Source of the DNA: Haloglomus litoreum | GTDB lineage: Archaea; Halobacteriota; Halobacteria; Halobacteriales; Haloarculaceae | Assembly (NCBI RefSeq): GCF_029338515.1 | Contig: NZ_CP119988.1 | Location: 4,526,001 to 4,590,000 of the forward strand | Direction: 5' to 3' | DNA length: 64,000 nucleotides | Shown: piece after piece, positions 9,143-17,817 of the stretch | Position numbering within the stretch: the stretch's first letter is position 1 | Layout of the letters: the number at the start of each line of letters is the position of its first letter | The notes under the pieces: model-generated | Told to the model about the DNA's origin: nothing | Databases searched by the model: none | What the model saw: only the letters and a program-made list of their open reading frames with translations | Program-made: the position numbers and the translations under genes

Positions 9143-10327
9143 GTGCAGACGTACGACGCGTACCGGACGGCGCTGGCGGATGTCCCGCTCCCGGCGGCGT
9201 TCGTCGACCTCGATGCGCTGGCGGCGAACGTCGCGACGGTGCAGGACCGGGGCGCCGGGACCCGGGTCCGGGTCGCCTCGAAGTCCGTGCGGTGTCGCGA
9301 AATACTGGATCGCGTGACCGACGCCGCCGGCATCCGCGGCCTGATGTGCTACACCGGCCGCGAGGCCGCGTACCTCCACGAGCACGGCTTCGACGACCTG
9401 CTGGTGGCGTATCCGGTGCTCTCCCGGGACGAACTCGACCCCGCTGCCGACGCGGTGGCCGACGGTGCGGACGTGACGCTGATGGCCGACTGCGCCGAGC
9501 ACGTCGAGCGAGCCGCGGCGGCCGCACGCGACGCCGACGTGGTGTTCGACCTGTGCATCGACGTGGACATGTCGACCGAGCACCTCACCCAGTGGTTCGG
9601 CGTGAAGCGCTCGGGCGTCCGCTCGCCCGAGGCGGCGCTCGACCTCGCGGCGACCATCGACGCCGCCGAGGGCGTCGACCTGGCGGGTATCATGGGCTAC
9701 GACGCGCAGATCGCCGGGCTCCCGGATCGGGACCCGTCGAACTCGGCGGCGCTGAACGCCGTCATCCGGCGGCTGAAGGAGCGCTCGAAACCAGTCCTGC
9801 GAAAGCGCCGCCAGGACGTGGCCCGCGCGCTCGACGAGGAGTACGGCCTCCCGCTGGTCAACGGCGGCGGCACGGGGAGCGTCGAGTTCACCGTCGGCGA
9901 CCCGTGGGTGACGGAGGTGACGGTGGGGAGCGGCTTCTACGCCCCCCGCCTGTTCGACTGGTACGACCGCTTCCAGCACGAACCCGCGGCGGGCTACGCC
10001 ATCGAGGTGACGCGGATGCCCGACCCGACCATCTTCACCTGCCGGGGCGGCGGCTACGTCGCCAGCGGCCCGCCGGGCGAGGACAAGGCGCCGGCCCCCG
10101 AGTTGCCCGAGGGCGCCGCGTTGCTCGACGAGGAGGGCGCCGGTGAGGTCCAGACGCCGGTGCGCTACGACGGCCCGGTCGACCTGGACTACGGCGACCC
10201 CATCGTGATGCGCCACGCGAAGGCCGGCGAACTCTGCCGGTCGTTCCGCGAACTCCACCTCGTCCGCGGGGACGAGGTGGTCGAGACGGTTCCCACGTAC
10301 CGAGGTGACGAGACGTGTTTCCTGTGA
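9143..10327 (+). CDS. PLP-dependent alanine racemase/D-threonine aldolase-like enzyme
   Basis: 394 residues from GTG at 9143. The N-terminal TIM-barrel has FVDLDALAANVATVQ and VRVASKSVRC, where the Lys in ASKSVR (about residue 50) is the expected Schiff-base lysine. Later motifs are VFDLCIDVDMS, MGYDAQIAG and VNGGGTGS. The C-terminal beta domain ends with GDPIVMRHAKAGELCRSFRELHLVRGDEV, as in D-threonine aldolase and D-serine dehydratase relatives. The likely reaction is racemisation, aldol cleavage or deamination of a beta-hydroxy D-amino acid; the substrate is not decided. The FAD oxidase gene starts 43 nt downstream on the same strand, so the two are probably co-transcribed. Confidence 0.85.
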   Translation: MQTYDAYRTALADVPLPAAFVDLDALAANVATVQDRGAGTRVRVASKSVRCREILDRVTDAAGIRGLMCYTGREAAYLHEHGFDDLLVAYPVLSRDELDPAADAVADGADVTLMADCAEHVERAAAAARDADVVFDLCIDVDMSTEHLTQWFGVKRSGVRSPEAALDLAATIDAAEGVDLAGIMGYDAQIAGLPDRDPSNSAALNAVIRRLKERSKPVLRKRRQDVARALDEEYGLPLVNGGGTGSVEFTVGDPWVTEVTVGSGFYAPRLFDWYDRFQHEPAAGYAIEVTRMPDPTIFTCRGGGYVASGPPGEDKAPAPELPEGAALLDEEGAGEVQTPVRYDGPVDLDYGDPIVMRHAKAGELCRSFRELHLVRGDEVVETVPTYRGDETCFL

Positions 10328-10370
10328 CCCGACACGCCGGACGCCCCGGCGCACGCGAGGTGACGCACCG

Positions 10371-11696
10371 ATGATGGAGTGGTCCAACTGGTCCGGCAGC
10401 GCGACCTGCCAGCCCGCGTCGGTCCACTACCCGCGGACGCTGGCCGACATCCAGCGCGCGCTCCGGGCGGCCGGCCCCGACGACACCGTCCGGGTCGTGG
10501 GCGCGGGCCACTCGTTCCCGGCGGTCGCGACCAGCGACGACGTGCTCCTGTCGCTGGAGCGTTACACCGGCCTCGTCGACGTGGACACCGACGCAGAGAC
10601 CGTCACCGTCCGTGCCGGGACGAGCCTCCACGACCTGAACCGCGCGCTCGCCGAGCACGGCCTCGCGCTGGAGAACATGGGCGACATCGACCGGCAGTCC
10701 GTCGCGGGGGCGCTCGCGACCGGGACCCACGGCACCGGCGACGAGTTCGGCGTCATCGCGACGACGGTCGAGCGACTCCGGCTCGTCACGGCCGACGGCG
10801 GCACGCGCGAACTCACGCCCGAGGACGGGGAGGCGTTCCGTGCGGCCTGCGTCTCCCTCGGGACGCTCGGTGTCGTCACCGAAGTCACCCTCTCCGTGCG
10901 CCCGGCGTACAAACTGGAGGAGCGGACCTGGACCGCGGACATCGACGACGCGCTCGCGGACATCGACCGCCACCGCGCCGAGCACGACCACTTCGAGTTC
11001 TGGTGGTTCCCCCACACCGGGACGGCGTGGATGAAGACGCTGGACGAGGTACCCGACGACACGCCGGACGACCCCACGCCCGCGTACGAGGAGCGGTTCG
11101 AGAACCTGGCGTGGGAGGGCATCTGCCGGCTGGGGACCGCGCTCCCGCGGGCCGCCACGCCGTCTCTCAACCGCGCCACCGTGGCGACGTTCGACGAGAG
11201 CCGGGCCGTCGGGCCCTCGCACGAGGTGTACCCGACGACGCGCGACGTGCGGTTCAACGAGAGCGAGTTCGGCGTCCCGCTGGACGACGCGGTCGACGCC
11301 TTCGAGGCCCTCCGCGAGACCGTCCGGGACCACCGGGTCCAGTTCCCCGTCGAGTTCCGGACCGTCGCGGGCGACGACCTGCCCATCTCCCCGGCCTACG
11401 GTCGGGACTCGGCGTTCCTCGCCTGCCACACCTACCACCGCAAGCCGTACCGCGCGTTCCTGGAGGACTGCGCCGCGACGCTGGAACCGTACGATGCCCG
11501 GGCCCACTGGGGCAAGCACCACTGGTACGACGCCGACGACTTCGCCGACCTGTACCCGGAGTGGGAGACGTTCCAGCGCATGCGCCGGGAGTTCGACCCC
11601 GACGGCCGGTTCCTCAACGACCACCTCGCCCGGGTGTTCGGGACCGACGGCGTGGCGTCGGGGGGCGAGACGCCAGCGCCCGCGGACGACGACTGA
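10371..11696 (+). CDS. FAD-linked D-arabinono-1,4-lactone oxidase-like protein
   Basis: 441 residues from ATG at 10371. The N-terminal FAD domain (vanillyl-alcohol oxidase superfamily) has VRVVGAGHSFPAVATSDD, the GHS motif whose His can bind FAD covalently. SVAGALATGTHGTGDEFG and GTLGVVTEVTLSVRPAY follow. The C-terminal aldonolactone-oxidase domain ends with AHWGKHHWYDADDFADLYPEWETF and RREFDPDGRFLNDHL, the HWGK signature of the family. Members oxidise aldonolactones or alditols with O2 or another acceptor; the substrate here is unknown. It follows the PLP enzyme and converges with the phosphodiesterase gene, leaving only 5 nt between stops. Confidence 0.88.
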   Translation: MMEWSNWSGSATCQPASVHYPRTLADIQRALRAAGPDDTVRVVGAGHSFPAVATSDDVLLSLERYTGLVDVDTDAETVTVRAGTSLHDLNRALAEHGLALENMGDIDRQSVAGALATGTHGTGDEFGVIATTVERLRLVTADGGTRELTPEDGEAFRAACVSLGTLGVVTEVTLSVRPAYKLEERTWTADIDDALADIDRHRAEHDHFEFWWFPHTGTAWMKTLDEVPDDTPDDPTPAYEERFENLAWEGICRLGTALPRAATPSLNRATVATFDESRAVGPSHEVYPTTRDVRFNESEFGVPLDDAVDAFEALRETVRDHRVQFPVEFRTVAGDDLPISPAYGRDSAFLACHTYHRKPYRAFLEDCAATLEPYDARAHWGKHHWYDADDFADLYPEWETFQRMRREFDPDGRFLNDHLARVFGTDGVASGGETPAPADDD

Positions 11697-11701
11697 GTCG
11701 G

Positions 11702-12538
11702 TCAGTCGCCGGCGACCACCGACGGGTAGTCGGCGATGAGACCGTCGACGCCCAGTTCGGCCAGCCGCGAGGCCTCGTGCCACTCGCGGACGGTCCAGGC
11801 GTTGACGGCCCAGCCGTGGTCGGCCGCCGCCTCCAGCACGGTGTCGCGCGTGTCGGGGACGCCGCCGGCGTCTCCGGGGTCGGCCCACGGGTCCACGCGC
11901 GGGTCGTCCGCGAGGAGCACGTCGAGCGGCGGGTGGAGGGCCGCACAGTCGTGCTCGCGGGCGACGGCGACGGCGTCGTCGACGTTCGTGAGCGTGAGCG
12001 CGGCCGTCGGGTGGGCGCCGAGGTCGCCGGCGACGGCGAGTGCGGCCTCGCAGAACGAGGAGAACAGGACGTCCACGGCGGCGGCCGCGCAGTCGTCGAG
12101 TACGCGCTCGACGAAGGGCCGCCAGACCTCGCGCTGTGTGGCGAGCGCGTCGTCGTCCAGGTTCGTGCCCGGGCGGATGTTGTGCGTGCCCGGGTTCTTC
12201 AGCTCGACGTTGAGGCGCACGTCGTCGGGGCAGGCGTCGAGAACCGCCGCCAGGGTCGGCACCGTCTCGCCTGAACCCAGCACCTCGGCCGCCGTCACCT
12301 CGTCGAGCGGCGTCTCCCAGACGACACCCTCCCCGTCGGTCAGTCCAGGGCCGCCGTCGTCGGCCGTGTCGAGCCGGCTGTCGTGGATGACGACCGGCGT
12401 CCCGTCGGCGGCGGGCTGGACGTCCACCTCGACCATCCCCGTCTCCGGGTGCGCGCCGGCCCGGCGGACCGCGCGGACGGTGTTCTGCGGGTCGGTGCCG
12501 GCGAAGCCACGATGGGCGACGAGCGTCGGGCTGGCCAT
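11702..12538 (-). CDS. Glycerophosphodiester phosphodiesterase
   Basis: 278 residues from ATG at 12538. The GDPD barrel is clear: LVAHRGFAGTDPQNT holds the catalytic first His, VEVDVQPAADGTPVVIHDSRL holds the metal ligands and second His, and RLNVELKNPGT is the next active-site strand. AVNAWTVREWHEASRLAELGVDGLIADYP is the C-terminal strand with the usual Trp-Thr. The family hydrolyses glycerophosphodiesters to glycerol phosphate and an alcohol. No signal peptide is visible, so it is cytoplasmic and may recycle deacylated phospholipid head groups. Confidence 0.9.
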   Translation of the reverse strand: MASPTLVAHRGFAGTDPQNTVRAVRRAGAHPETGMVEVDVQPAADGTPVVIHDSRLDTADDGGPGLTDGEGVVWETPLDEVTAAEVLGSGETVPTLAAVLDACPDDVRLNVELKNPGTHNIRPGTNLDDDALATQREVWRPFVERVLDDCAAAAVDVLFSSFCEAALAVAGDLGAHPTAALTLTNVDDAVAVAREHDCAALHPPLDVLLADDPRVDPWADPGDAGGVPDTRDTVLEAAADHGWAVNAWTVREWHEASRLAELGVDGLIADYPSVVAGD

Positions 12539-12680
12539 CACGCGCCGGTCGGGCGGGAACGGACTTCAACGGGGCGCCCGGCGAGGGCGCAGTCTGGGAG
12601 ACGCCGCTGGCGGCGGTGTCGGGGCGCCCGGCGACGGGACTCGGGAGAGGCGGGCGACGGTGGTGTCGGCCCGGCGTCGT

Positions 12681-13226
12681 TCAGACGTGCTCGTCGAACC
12701 GGACGACGAGGGCGCCGAATACGAGCGTGAGAACGGTTGTGGCGACGATGCCCGCGGCCGCCGCCGAGGAGAGGCCGGCAGCGGCGAGTCCGAGGTAGCC
12801 ACCCGCGGCCCCCAGGGCCAGGAGCGCGCCGAGGACGACGACGGCCGTCCGGGTATCGGGGAACAGTGACGATGCGCCGACCGTCGTCGGGTCACGGCCC
12901 GGGACGGGCGAGCGGGTCCGGGGCTCCTCCTGGCCGGCGATAGCCTCGAGCACGTCCATCGGGTCGACGTCGTCGAGGTCGGGGTCGATGCTCGTCCCCG
13001 CCGTGTCGTCGCGGGCGGCCACGGCGTCGAACCCGTCGGTGTCGGCGAGCGCGGCCGCGGCGCCGGAGCCCGGGGTGTCGCCCAGGTCCGCGCCGGCGGA
13101 GTCCTCGACGGCCGCCCCGGTCGGGACCGACGACTCCTGGGTCGCCCACCCCGGGAGGTCCTCGTCCTCGAGACTGTCGAAGTCGACCGCGTCGACAGCC
13201 CCCTCCTCGCCGTCGTTGCTCGACAT
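12681..13226 (-). CDS. Haloarchaeal protein with acidic disordered N-terminus and two C-terminal membrane helices
   Basis: 181 residues from ATG at 13226. Residues 1-120 are low-complexity and Asp/Glu/Ala rich, with DPDLDDVDPMDVLEAIAGQEE the only helix-like stretch. Two hydrophobic segments at about 128-148 and 152-172 end with VVRFDEHV. No known family is recognised. The layout suggests a tail-anchored protein with a cytosolic acidic arm. It diverges from the SDR gene. Confidence 0.55.
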   Translation of the reverse strand: MSSNDGEEGAVDAVDFDSLEDEDLPGWATQESSVPTGAAVEDSAGADLGDTPGSGAAAALADTDGFDAVAARDDTAGTSIDPDLDDVDPMDVLEAIAGQEEPRTRSPVPGRDPTTVGASSLFPDTRTAVVVLGALLALGAAGGYLGLAAAGLSSAAAAGIVATTVLTLVFGALVVRFDEHV

Positions 13227-13435
13227 CACGTGGCCTCGTTGCCCGTGCTGGGCGCGCCACCCTCAATAATCCGTCGCCCGGGCGCAGCCACCGCCTGTGG
13301 CCCGTTCGGCCGCCGTCGCCGGGACGAAAGCACACAAGCGACACCCGCCCACGCCCGGGGACGACCACGGGACGGCGCGCGGATACGGCGACCGTCCGGG
13401 GACCGATTTATGGCGCCCCCGCGACAGACTGGCGT

Positions 13436-14215
13436 ATGGCATCCGCACGCCTCGCAGACAGGACCGTCCTCATCACGGGGGCGGGGTCGGGAATCGGCCG
13501 CGAGACGACCATCCGGTGCGCCGAGGAGGGCGCGAACGTGATCGCGACCGACGTGGACACGAACGGCGGCCAGGAGACCGTCGAGATGGTCAGGGAGGCC
13601 GACCCCGACGGCATCGTCGAGTTCGAGAAGCTGGACGTGACGGACAAGGAGACGTTCCGGGAGGTCGCCGACGAGACCGCCGAGCAGTACGGGCTGGACT
13701 GCGTCGTCAACAACGCCGGCACCGGCCACCCGCCCGCCAACGTCGAGGACGTCAGCGACGGCACGTTCGAGTACGTGATGGACGTGAACCTGCGGGGCGT
13801 CTGGAACGGCTGTCACGTGACGCTCCCGCACCTGAAGGAGGGCGACGGCGACGCAGCCATCGTCAACGTCTCCTCGCTGGCGGGCTTCCTGGGCTTCCCG
13901 CAGCAGTCGGTCTACTCGCTGACGAAGGGCGCCGTCCTCAACTTCTCGCGGGCGGTGGCCGCCGAGGCCGGCTACGCCGGCGTCCGCTGTAACGCGGTCT
14001 GTCCGGGCTTCACGGACACGCCGCTGGGGCGCCAGTACTTCGAGACGAAGGGCGACCCGGAGAAGGCGATGGAGAAGGCCGCGAAGCAGTACCCCCTGAA
14101 GCGCCTGGGCGAGCCCAACGAGATCGCCGAGCCCATCCTGTTCCTCCTGAGCGAGGACGCCTCCTGGATCTCCGGGCACGGCCTCGTCGTGGACGGCGGC
14201 TTCTCGATCACGTAA
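13436..14215 (+). CDS. Short-chain dehydrogenase/reductase (SDR)
   Basis: 259 residues, the classical SDR size. TGAGSGIG (14-21) binds the dinucleotide, NNAG is at 92-95, a catalytic Ser is in NVSSLAG (146-147), and YSLTK gives Tyr160 and Lys164. An Asp after strand 2 (IATDVDT) suggests preference for NAD over NADP. The C-terminal SGHGLVVDGGFSIT is the usual family ending. The substrate cannot be assigned. GATTTATGG about 27 nt before the ATG is a good TATA box, so the gene is probably transcribed alone. Confidence 0.9.
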   Translation: MASARLADRTVLITGAGSGIGRETTIRCAEEGANVIATDVDTNGGQETVEMVREADPDGIVEFEKLDVTDKETFREVADETAEQYGLDCVVNNAGTGHPPANVEDVSDGTFEYVMDVNLRGVWNGCHVTLPHLKEGDGDAAIVNVSSLAGFLGFPQQSVYSLTKGAVLNFSRAVAAEAGYAGVRCNAVCPGFTDTPLGRQYFETKGDPEKAMEKAAKQYPLKRLGEPNEIAEPILFLLSEDASWISGHGLVVDGGFSIT

Positions 14216-14375
14216 TCGCGACGGCGCGAACCCCTTCGTTTCCGGTCGAACTCCCGAGAGCGAGTGGCGACGCTCGGCGCGGCGCTGTCGTCGCCCCGGA
14301 CGCGAAGTTCAAACCGGAAGCCGCAGCAACGGGTCCCGTGCCAGCCCGCCATCCGACCCCCGCCGACGGAGACCG

Positions 14376-15005
14376 ATGAGCGACCGCGGACTCGTCGCCT
14401 ACGAGCGTCCCGACGGTCGGTACAACTGCCACTACGCCCACTGGGGCGCGGGCGACGGCCTCGCCGACCGGCTCGCGCCCGCGACCCCGTTCGGCGGCGC
14501 CGACCCGCGGGCCGAGTGGGCCGCCGGCCTCCTGCGCGACCTGCTCGTCGCCACGGGGACGGCCCCGGAGTCGGTCGCGGGGCGCGTCCCCGCGGCGGCG
14601 GCGACGGCGGTCGACCCGACCCCGCTGGCCGTCGGGGTCCCCCGCGACGACCTCGCCGCTCACGTCGCCTTCGGCATCCACGAGGCGCTGCACCTCGTCG
14701 ACCGGGCGTTCGCGGTCACGACCTTCCTCGCGGTCCCGTTCGACCTCGCGCCCGTGGCCGACACCATCGACGGGGCGAGCGTCGACCCCGCACGCGGCGG
14801 CGTGCTGGTCCCCGTCGAGGGGTCGGTCGAACTGCTCCGCGAGCGCGCCGCGGGGGCGCGCGAGGCCCTGGGCGCGGCCGTCGACGGCGGGATCGCACCC
14901 GCGGCCGCGCGGCTGGCGCTCCGCGAGACCGCCGCACGCTGGGTCGGCGCCGACCGGTTGCTCGTCGCGGACGGGGCGCCCGGTCGGAGCGACGCCGGAC
15001 CCTGA
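14376..15005 (+). CDS. Haloarchaeal DUF6735-like protein
   Basis: 209 residues. It starts with the conserved block RGLVAYERPDGRYNCHYAHWG, which I recall from the haloarchaeal DUF6735 family; the number is from memory. The middle has HVAFGIHEALHLVDRAFAVTTFLAVPFDLAP, and an Ala/Arg-rich helical end follows. No catalytic motif or signal peptide is seen. It lies between the SDR and nucS genes, all on the plus strand, but gaps of 160 and 82 nt leave co-transcription open. Function is unknown. Confidence 0.6.
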   Translation: MSDRGLVAYERPDGRYNCHYAHWGAGDGLADRLAPATPFGGADPRAEWAAGLLRDLLVATGTAPESVAGRVPAAAATAVDPTPLAVGVPRDDLAAHVAFGIHEALHLVDRAFAVTTFLAVPFDLAPVADTIDGASVDPARGGVLVPVEGSVELLRERAAGAREALGAAVDGGIAPAAARLALRETAARWVGADRLLVADGAPGRSDAGP

Positions 15006-15087
15006 TTCCACCCGGCCGTCGCCACCGACCGTTCCGGGTGGGCGGCGACCGTAACGGGGTTGACCCGGGCGGCGCTACACGGCGGCA

Positions 15088-15978
15088 GTGACCGACGAGG
15101 ATGGAGCGGCGGCGGGCGAGGCCCCCGACGAGGAGGACCTCCCGCCGGCACCCGAGAGCGCGGTGACCGGCCGCGGCGTCGAGACGGTGGTCGCGCCGAC
15201 GGCCGCGGACGCGCTGGCGGTCTGCGAGCGTGCGCTCGCCCGGGACGCCCTGCTCACGGTGTTCGGCCGCTGCAGCGTCGAGTACGACGGCCGCGCGAGT
15301 TCGTCGCTCGGCCCCGGCGACCGCCTGCTCGTCTGCAAGCCCGACGGGAGCGTCCTCGTCCACACGGACGAGGGCCAGCAACCGGTGAACTGGCAACCCC
15401 CCGGCTGTACGGTCGAGCCGTCGCTGGTGGCCTCCGGGGGCGGGGGCGGGAGCGCGAGCGCGGGTGGCGACGATGGGGACGGCAGCGGGGACGAGGACGG
15501 CGTGGCGCGCGAGCCCCGGCTGCGCGTCCGGAGCGAGCGCACGACCCCGGCCGAGGAGCTGGAGGTGACCTTCGACCGCGTCGCGCAGGCCTCGGCGTAC
15601 GACGCGGTCGACCCGGAGGAGCTGGCGCTGACGGGGACGGAGGCGGACCTCCGCGAGCGGATCCTCGCGGACCCCGAACTCGTCGAACCGGGGTTCACGC
15701 CGCTGGCGACCGAGCGCTCGACGCCCGCGGGCGCGGTCGACATCTACGGCGAGGACGCGGACGGCCGGACGGTGGTGCTGGAGCTGAAGCGCCGGCGCGT
15801 GGGGCCGGACGCGGTGGGCCAGCTCTCCCGGTACGTCGACGCGCTCCGACGCGACCTCCACGAGGACGCCGACGTCCGGGGCGTGCTGGTCGCGCCGTCG
15901 GTGACCGACCGGGCGCGCCAGCTGCTGGCGGAGGAGGGCCTGGAGTTCGTCTCGCTGGAACCGCCAGATAACTCGTGA
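15088..15978 (+). CDS. nucS: Endonuclease NucS (EndoMS-type)
   Basis: 296 residues from GTG at 15088. The N-terminal DNA-binding domain has LLTVFGRCSVEYDGRASS and GDRLLVCKPDGSVLVHT. The C-terminal restriction-like nuclease core has DIYGEDADGRTVVLELKRRR, with the D...ExK catalytic residues, followed by GPDAVGQLSRYVD. NucS is a single-strand-flap and mismatch endonuclease, thought to replace MutS/MutL repair in many archaea. A Gly/Ser/Asp-rich insertion (about residues 115-135) separates the domains and makes the protein longer than the usual 230-260 residues. The stop is followed by an AT-rich stretch and a repeat element. Confidence 0.92.
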   Translation: MTDEDGAAAGEAPDEEDLPPAPESAVTGRGVETVVAPTAADALAVCERALARDALLTVFGRCSVEYDGRASSSLGPGDRLLVCKPDGSVLVHTDEGQQPVNWQPPGCTVEPSLVASGGGGGSASAGGDDGDGSGDEDGVAREPRLRVRSERTTPAEELEVTFDRVAQASAYDAVDPEELALTGTEADLRERILADPELVEPGFTPLATERSTPAGAVDIYGEDADGRTVVLELKRRRVGPDAVGQLSRYVDALRRDLHEDADVRGVLVAPSVTDRARQLLAEEGLEFVSLEPPDNS

Positions 15979-16084
15979 ATGGCAGCACTATTTTGATAGT
16001 TTCGATATTAGACACACAATATCATATTTATTCGAGTTATTGGAGCATCTACTTCATACGCTGACGGCCACGACAGCGGGCCGC

Positions 16085-16430
16085 CTACGAAGCCCTCGCG
16101 CGCTCAGGGCCCCGCGGCTCGCTGCGCTCCTCGGTCGCTCACTTCGTTCGCTCCCTGCGGTGCTTGCGTCGTCCGGGCACCGTCGGAGCAAGCTCCGACG
16201 AGGTCTCGCTCGCTCCGCTCGCGAGACGACCGCTGAGCGCGCTCGACGAAGGCGGCCGACGCAAGCACCGCAGCGCGCCTCCGGCGCGCAAGGAGCGCAG
16301 CGAGGCCCCCGAGTCGAGAGCGCGAGGGCTTCGTAGCCGTCTCCGTCATCACACCCCTGAGAGAGCGCGAGGGCTTCGTAGCTGTCTCCACCGCCGAGAC
16401 CGCACCCGTCAGAGAGCGCGAGGGGTCCGG
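16085..16430. repeat. Palindromic intergenic repeat element A
   Basis: No gene is credible between the nucS stop (15978) and hemB (16475). After an AT-rich 70 nt comes a GC-rich palindrome. CTACGAAGCCCTCGCGC at 16085-16101 is repeated exactly in inverse at 16320-16336, and again in that inverse orientation at 16365-16381; a degenerate copy lies near 16411. Inside are further inverted pairs: TGCGGTGCTTGCGTCG with CGACGCAAGCACCGCA, GTCGGAGC-AAGCTCCGAC, and GTCTCGCTCGC-GCTCGCGAGAC. The whole could form a branched cruciform or RNA. The same 17-mer ends element C and, partly, element B. Confidence 0.75.
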
Positions 16431-16474
16431 GCCGCAGCCGACACGTCTTAGCCCCCGACAGCCAACGAACGCGT

Positions 16475-17473
16475 ATGAGCGGCCACGACGCACCCAGGAG
16501 CGGCCTCGGGCCCCGGCGCCTTCGGGCGGACGGCGTCCGGGGCCTCGTCAGCGAGACCGACGTCCAGGCGAGCGACCTCGTCGCGCCCGTCTTCGTCGAC
16601 GCCACCACGGACGACCGCCAACCCATCCCCTCGATGCCGGGTCACGAGCGCGTCCCCGTCGACGAGGCGGTCACGCGCGTACGCGAGGTGCTGGAGACGG
16701 GCGTCGAGGCGGTCATCCTGTTCGGCATCCCCGAGTCGAAGGACGCCGAGGGCTCGCGCGCCGACGCCGAGGACGGCGTCGTCCAGCGCGCCACCCGGGC
16801 GATAACGGCCGAGACGGACGCCTACGTCATCGCGGACCTCTGTCTCTGCGAGTACACCGACCACGGCCACTGTGGCCTCCTCGAAGCGGACGCCGCCGAG
16901 GACCCGCGCCTGACCGTGCGCAACGACGCGACGCTGGAACGCTACCGCTCGGTCGCCGTCTCGCAGGCCGCGGCCGGCGCGGACATGATCGCGCCGTCGG
17001 GGATGATGGACGGGCAGGTCGCCGCCATCCGCGAGGCGCTCGACGAGGCCGGCTACGGGGACCGGCCCATCATGGCCTACGCCGCGAAGTACGCCTCCGC
17101 GTTCTACGGGCCGTTCCGCGACGCCGCCGACGGCGCACCCGCGTTCGGGGACCGCCGGCACTACCAGATGGACCCCGCGAACGCGCGCGAGGCGCGCCGC
17201 GAGGTCGCCCGGGACGCCGCGGAGGGCGCGGACGTGCTGATGGTCAAGCCCGCGCTGCCGTACCTGGACGTGGTGAGCGAGGTCCGCCGGGAGTTCGACC
17301 ACCCCGTCGCGGCGTACAACGTCAGCGGGGAGTACGCGATGCTGCACGCCGCCGCCGAGAAGGGGTGGCTCGACCTCGAAGCGGCGGCGTACGAGTCGCT
17401 GCTGTCCATCAGGCGCGCCGGCGCGGACCTCGTCATCACCTACTTCGCCGAGGACATCGCGGACCGGCTCTGA
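16475..17473 (+). CDS. hemB: Delta-aminolevulinic acid dehydratase (porphobilinogen synthase)
   Basis: 332 residues. It condenses two 5-aminolevulinate molecules to porphobilinogen in heme and cobalamin synthesis. The Schiff-base lysines are visible in MAYAAKYASAFYGPFRDA (Lys205) and DVLMVKPALPYLD (Lys258). DLCLCEYTDHGHCG carries three Cys (123, 125, 133) of the zinc-type active site. The C-terminus SIRRAGADLVITYFAEDIA is typical. The TATA-like CGTCTTAG (16444-16451) is about 27 nt before ATG. In many haloarchaea hemB and hemL lie together; here they are separated by the two ammonium-transport operons. Confidence 0.96.
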   Translation: MSGHDAPRSGLGPRRLRADGVRGLVSETDVQASDLVAPVFVDATTDDRQPIPSMPGHERVPVDEAVTRVREVLETGVEAVILFGIPESKDAEGSRADAEDGVVQRATRAITAETDAYVIADLCLCEYTDHGHCGLLEADAAEDPRLTVRNDATLERYRSVAVSQAAAGADMIAPSGMMDGQVAAIREALDEAGYGDRPIMAYAAKYASAFYGPFRDAADGAPAFGDRRHYQMDPANAREARREVARDAAEGADVLMVKPALPYLDVVSEVRREFDHPVAAYNVSGEYAMLHAAAEKGWLDLEAAAYESLLSIRRAGADLVITYFAEDIADRL

Positions 17474-17615
17474 GCCGGGCGGCACCGTGTACGAACGACG
17501 TTTTCCGGCAGCATTTTTCGACCGAACGGTGCGCGCACCCGGATAAACGCGCCCGAACGACCACACCGCCGGTTGACGAACGGTCGGTATCGTGGCAACG
17601 ATTGACCGGATATCA

Positions 17616-17754
17616 CGACGAACGACCGCATTATACACCTAATATCCTGCCCAATATTCGACGTTCGTCCTCTTACTCATCGAATACGGCGGAATCATCA
17701 AGCCAAACCTTATGTAGTGGAGGACCACTGGCATCCGGTGCGCAGAGATAAACG
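17616..17754 (+). promoter_or_regulatory. amt1 control region: inverted GACGAACG sites and TATA box
   Basis: GACGAACG at 17617-17624 and its inverse CGTTCGTC at 17662-17669 form an inverted pair. The TATA-like CCTTATGTAGT (17707-17717) lies 42 nt after the second site. GAGATAAAC is just before the small ORF start at 17755. The same promoter word (TTATGTAGT), GAGATA word and a related site (GACGKTCGTC) recur before amt2 with identical 52-nt spacing between site and promoter. I infer an operator for a nitrogen-responsive regulator; no known consensus was matched. Confidence 0.55.
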
Positions 17755-17817
17755 ATGACGTGGAAATACTGCGGAAACGCGGACGAAACGGAAGCAAAGT
17801 TCGAGGTGAGTGAGTGA
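17755..17817 (+). CDS. Leader micro-ORF 1, overlapping the amt1 start
   Basis: ATG at 17755 opens a 20-codon frame encoding MTWKYCGNADETEAKFEVSE. Its TGA (17815-17817) overlaps the amt1 ATG (17817-17819). The TATA box at 17707-17717 predicts a transcript starting about 17737, so this ORF would be the first one read. The amt2 gene has a counterpart of 21 codons with Cys also at position 6, a similar acidic Thr/Glu tail and the same TGATG overlap. I infer translational coupling or a regulatory leader peptide; no function is known. Confidence 0.5.
   Translation: MTWKYCGNADETEAKFEVSE

Noticed and set aside
16040-16336. A 98-codon plus-strand frame in element A
   Set aside because: The frame lies within the palindrome and consists of repeated Arg/Ala/Ser words; a structural repeat explains it better.
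17755-17817. Leader peptide as a zinc-finger micro-protein
   Set aside because: It has only one Cys and no His pair, so a zinc finger is not supported.
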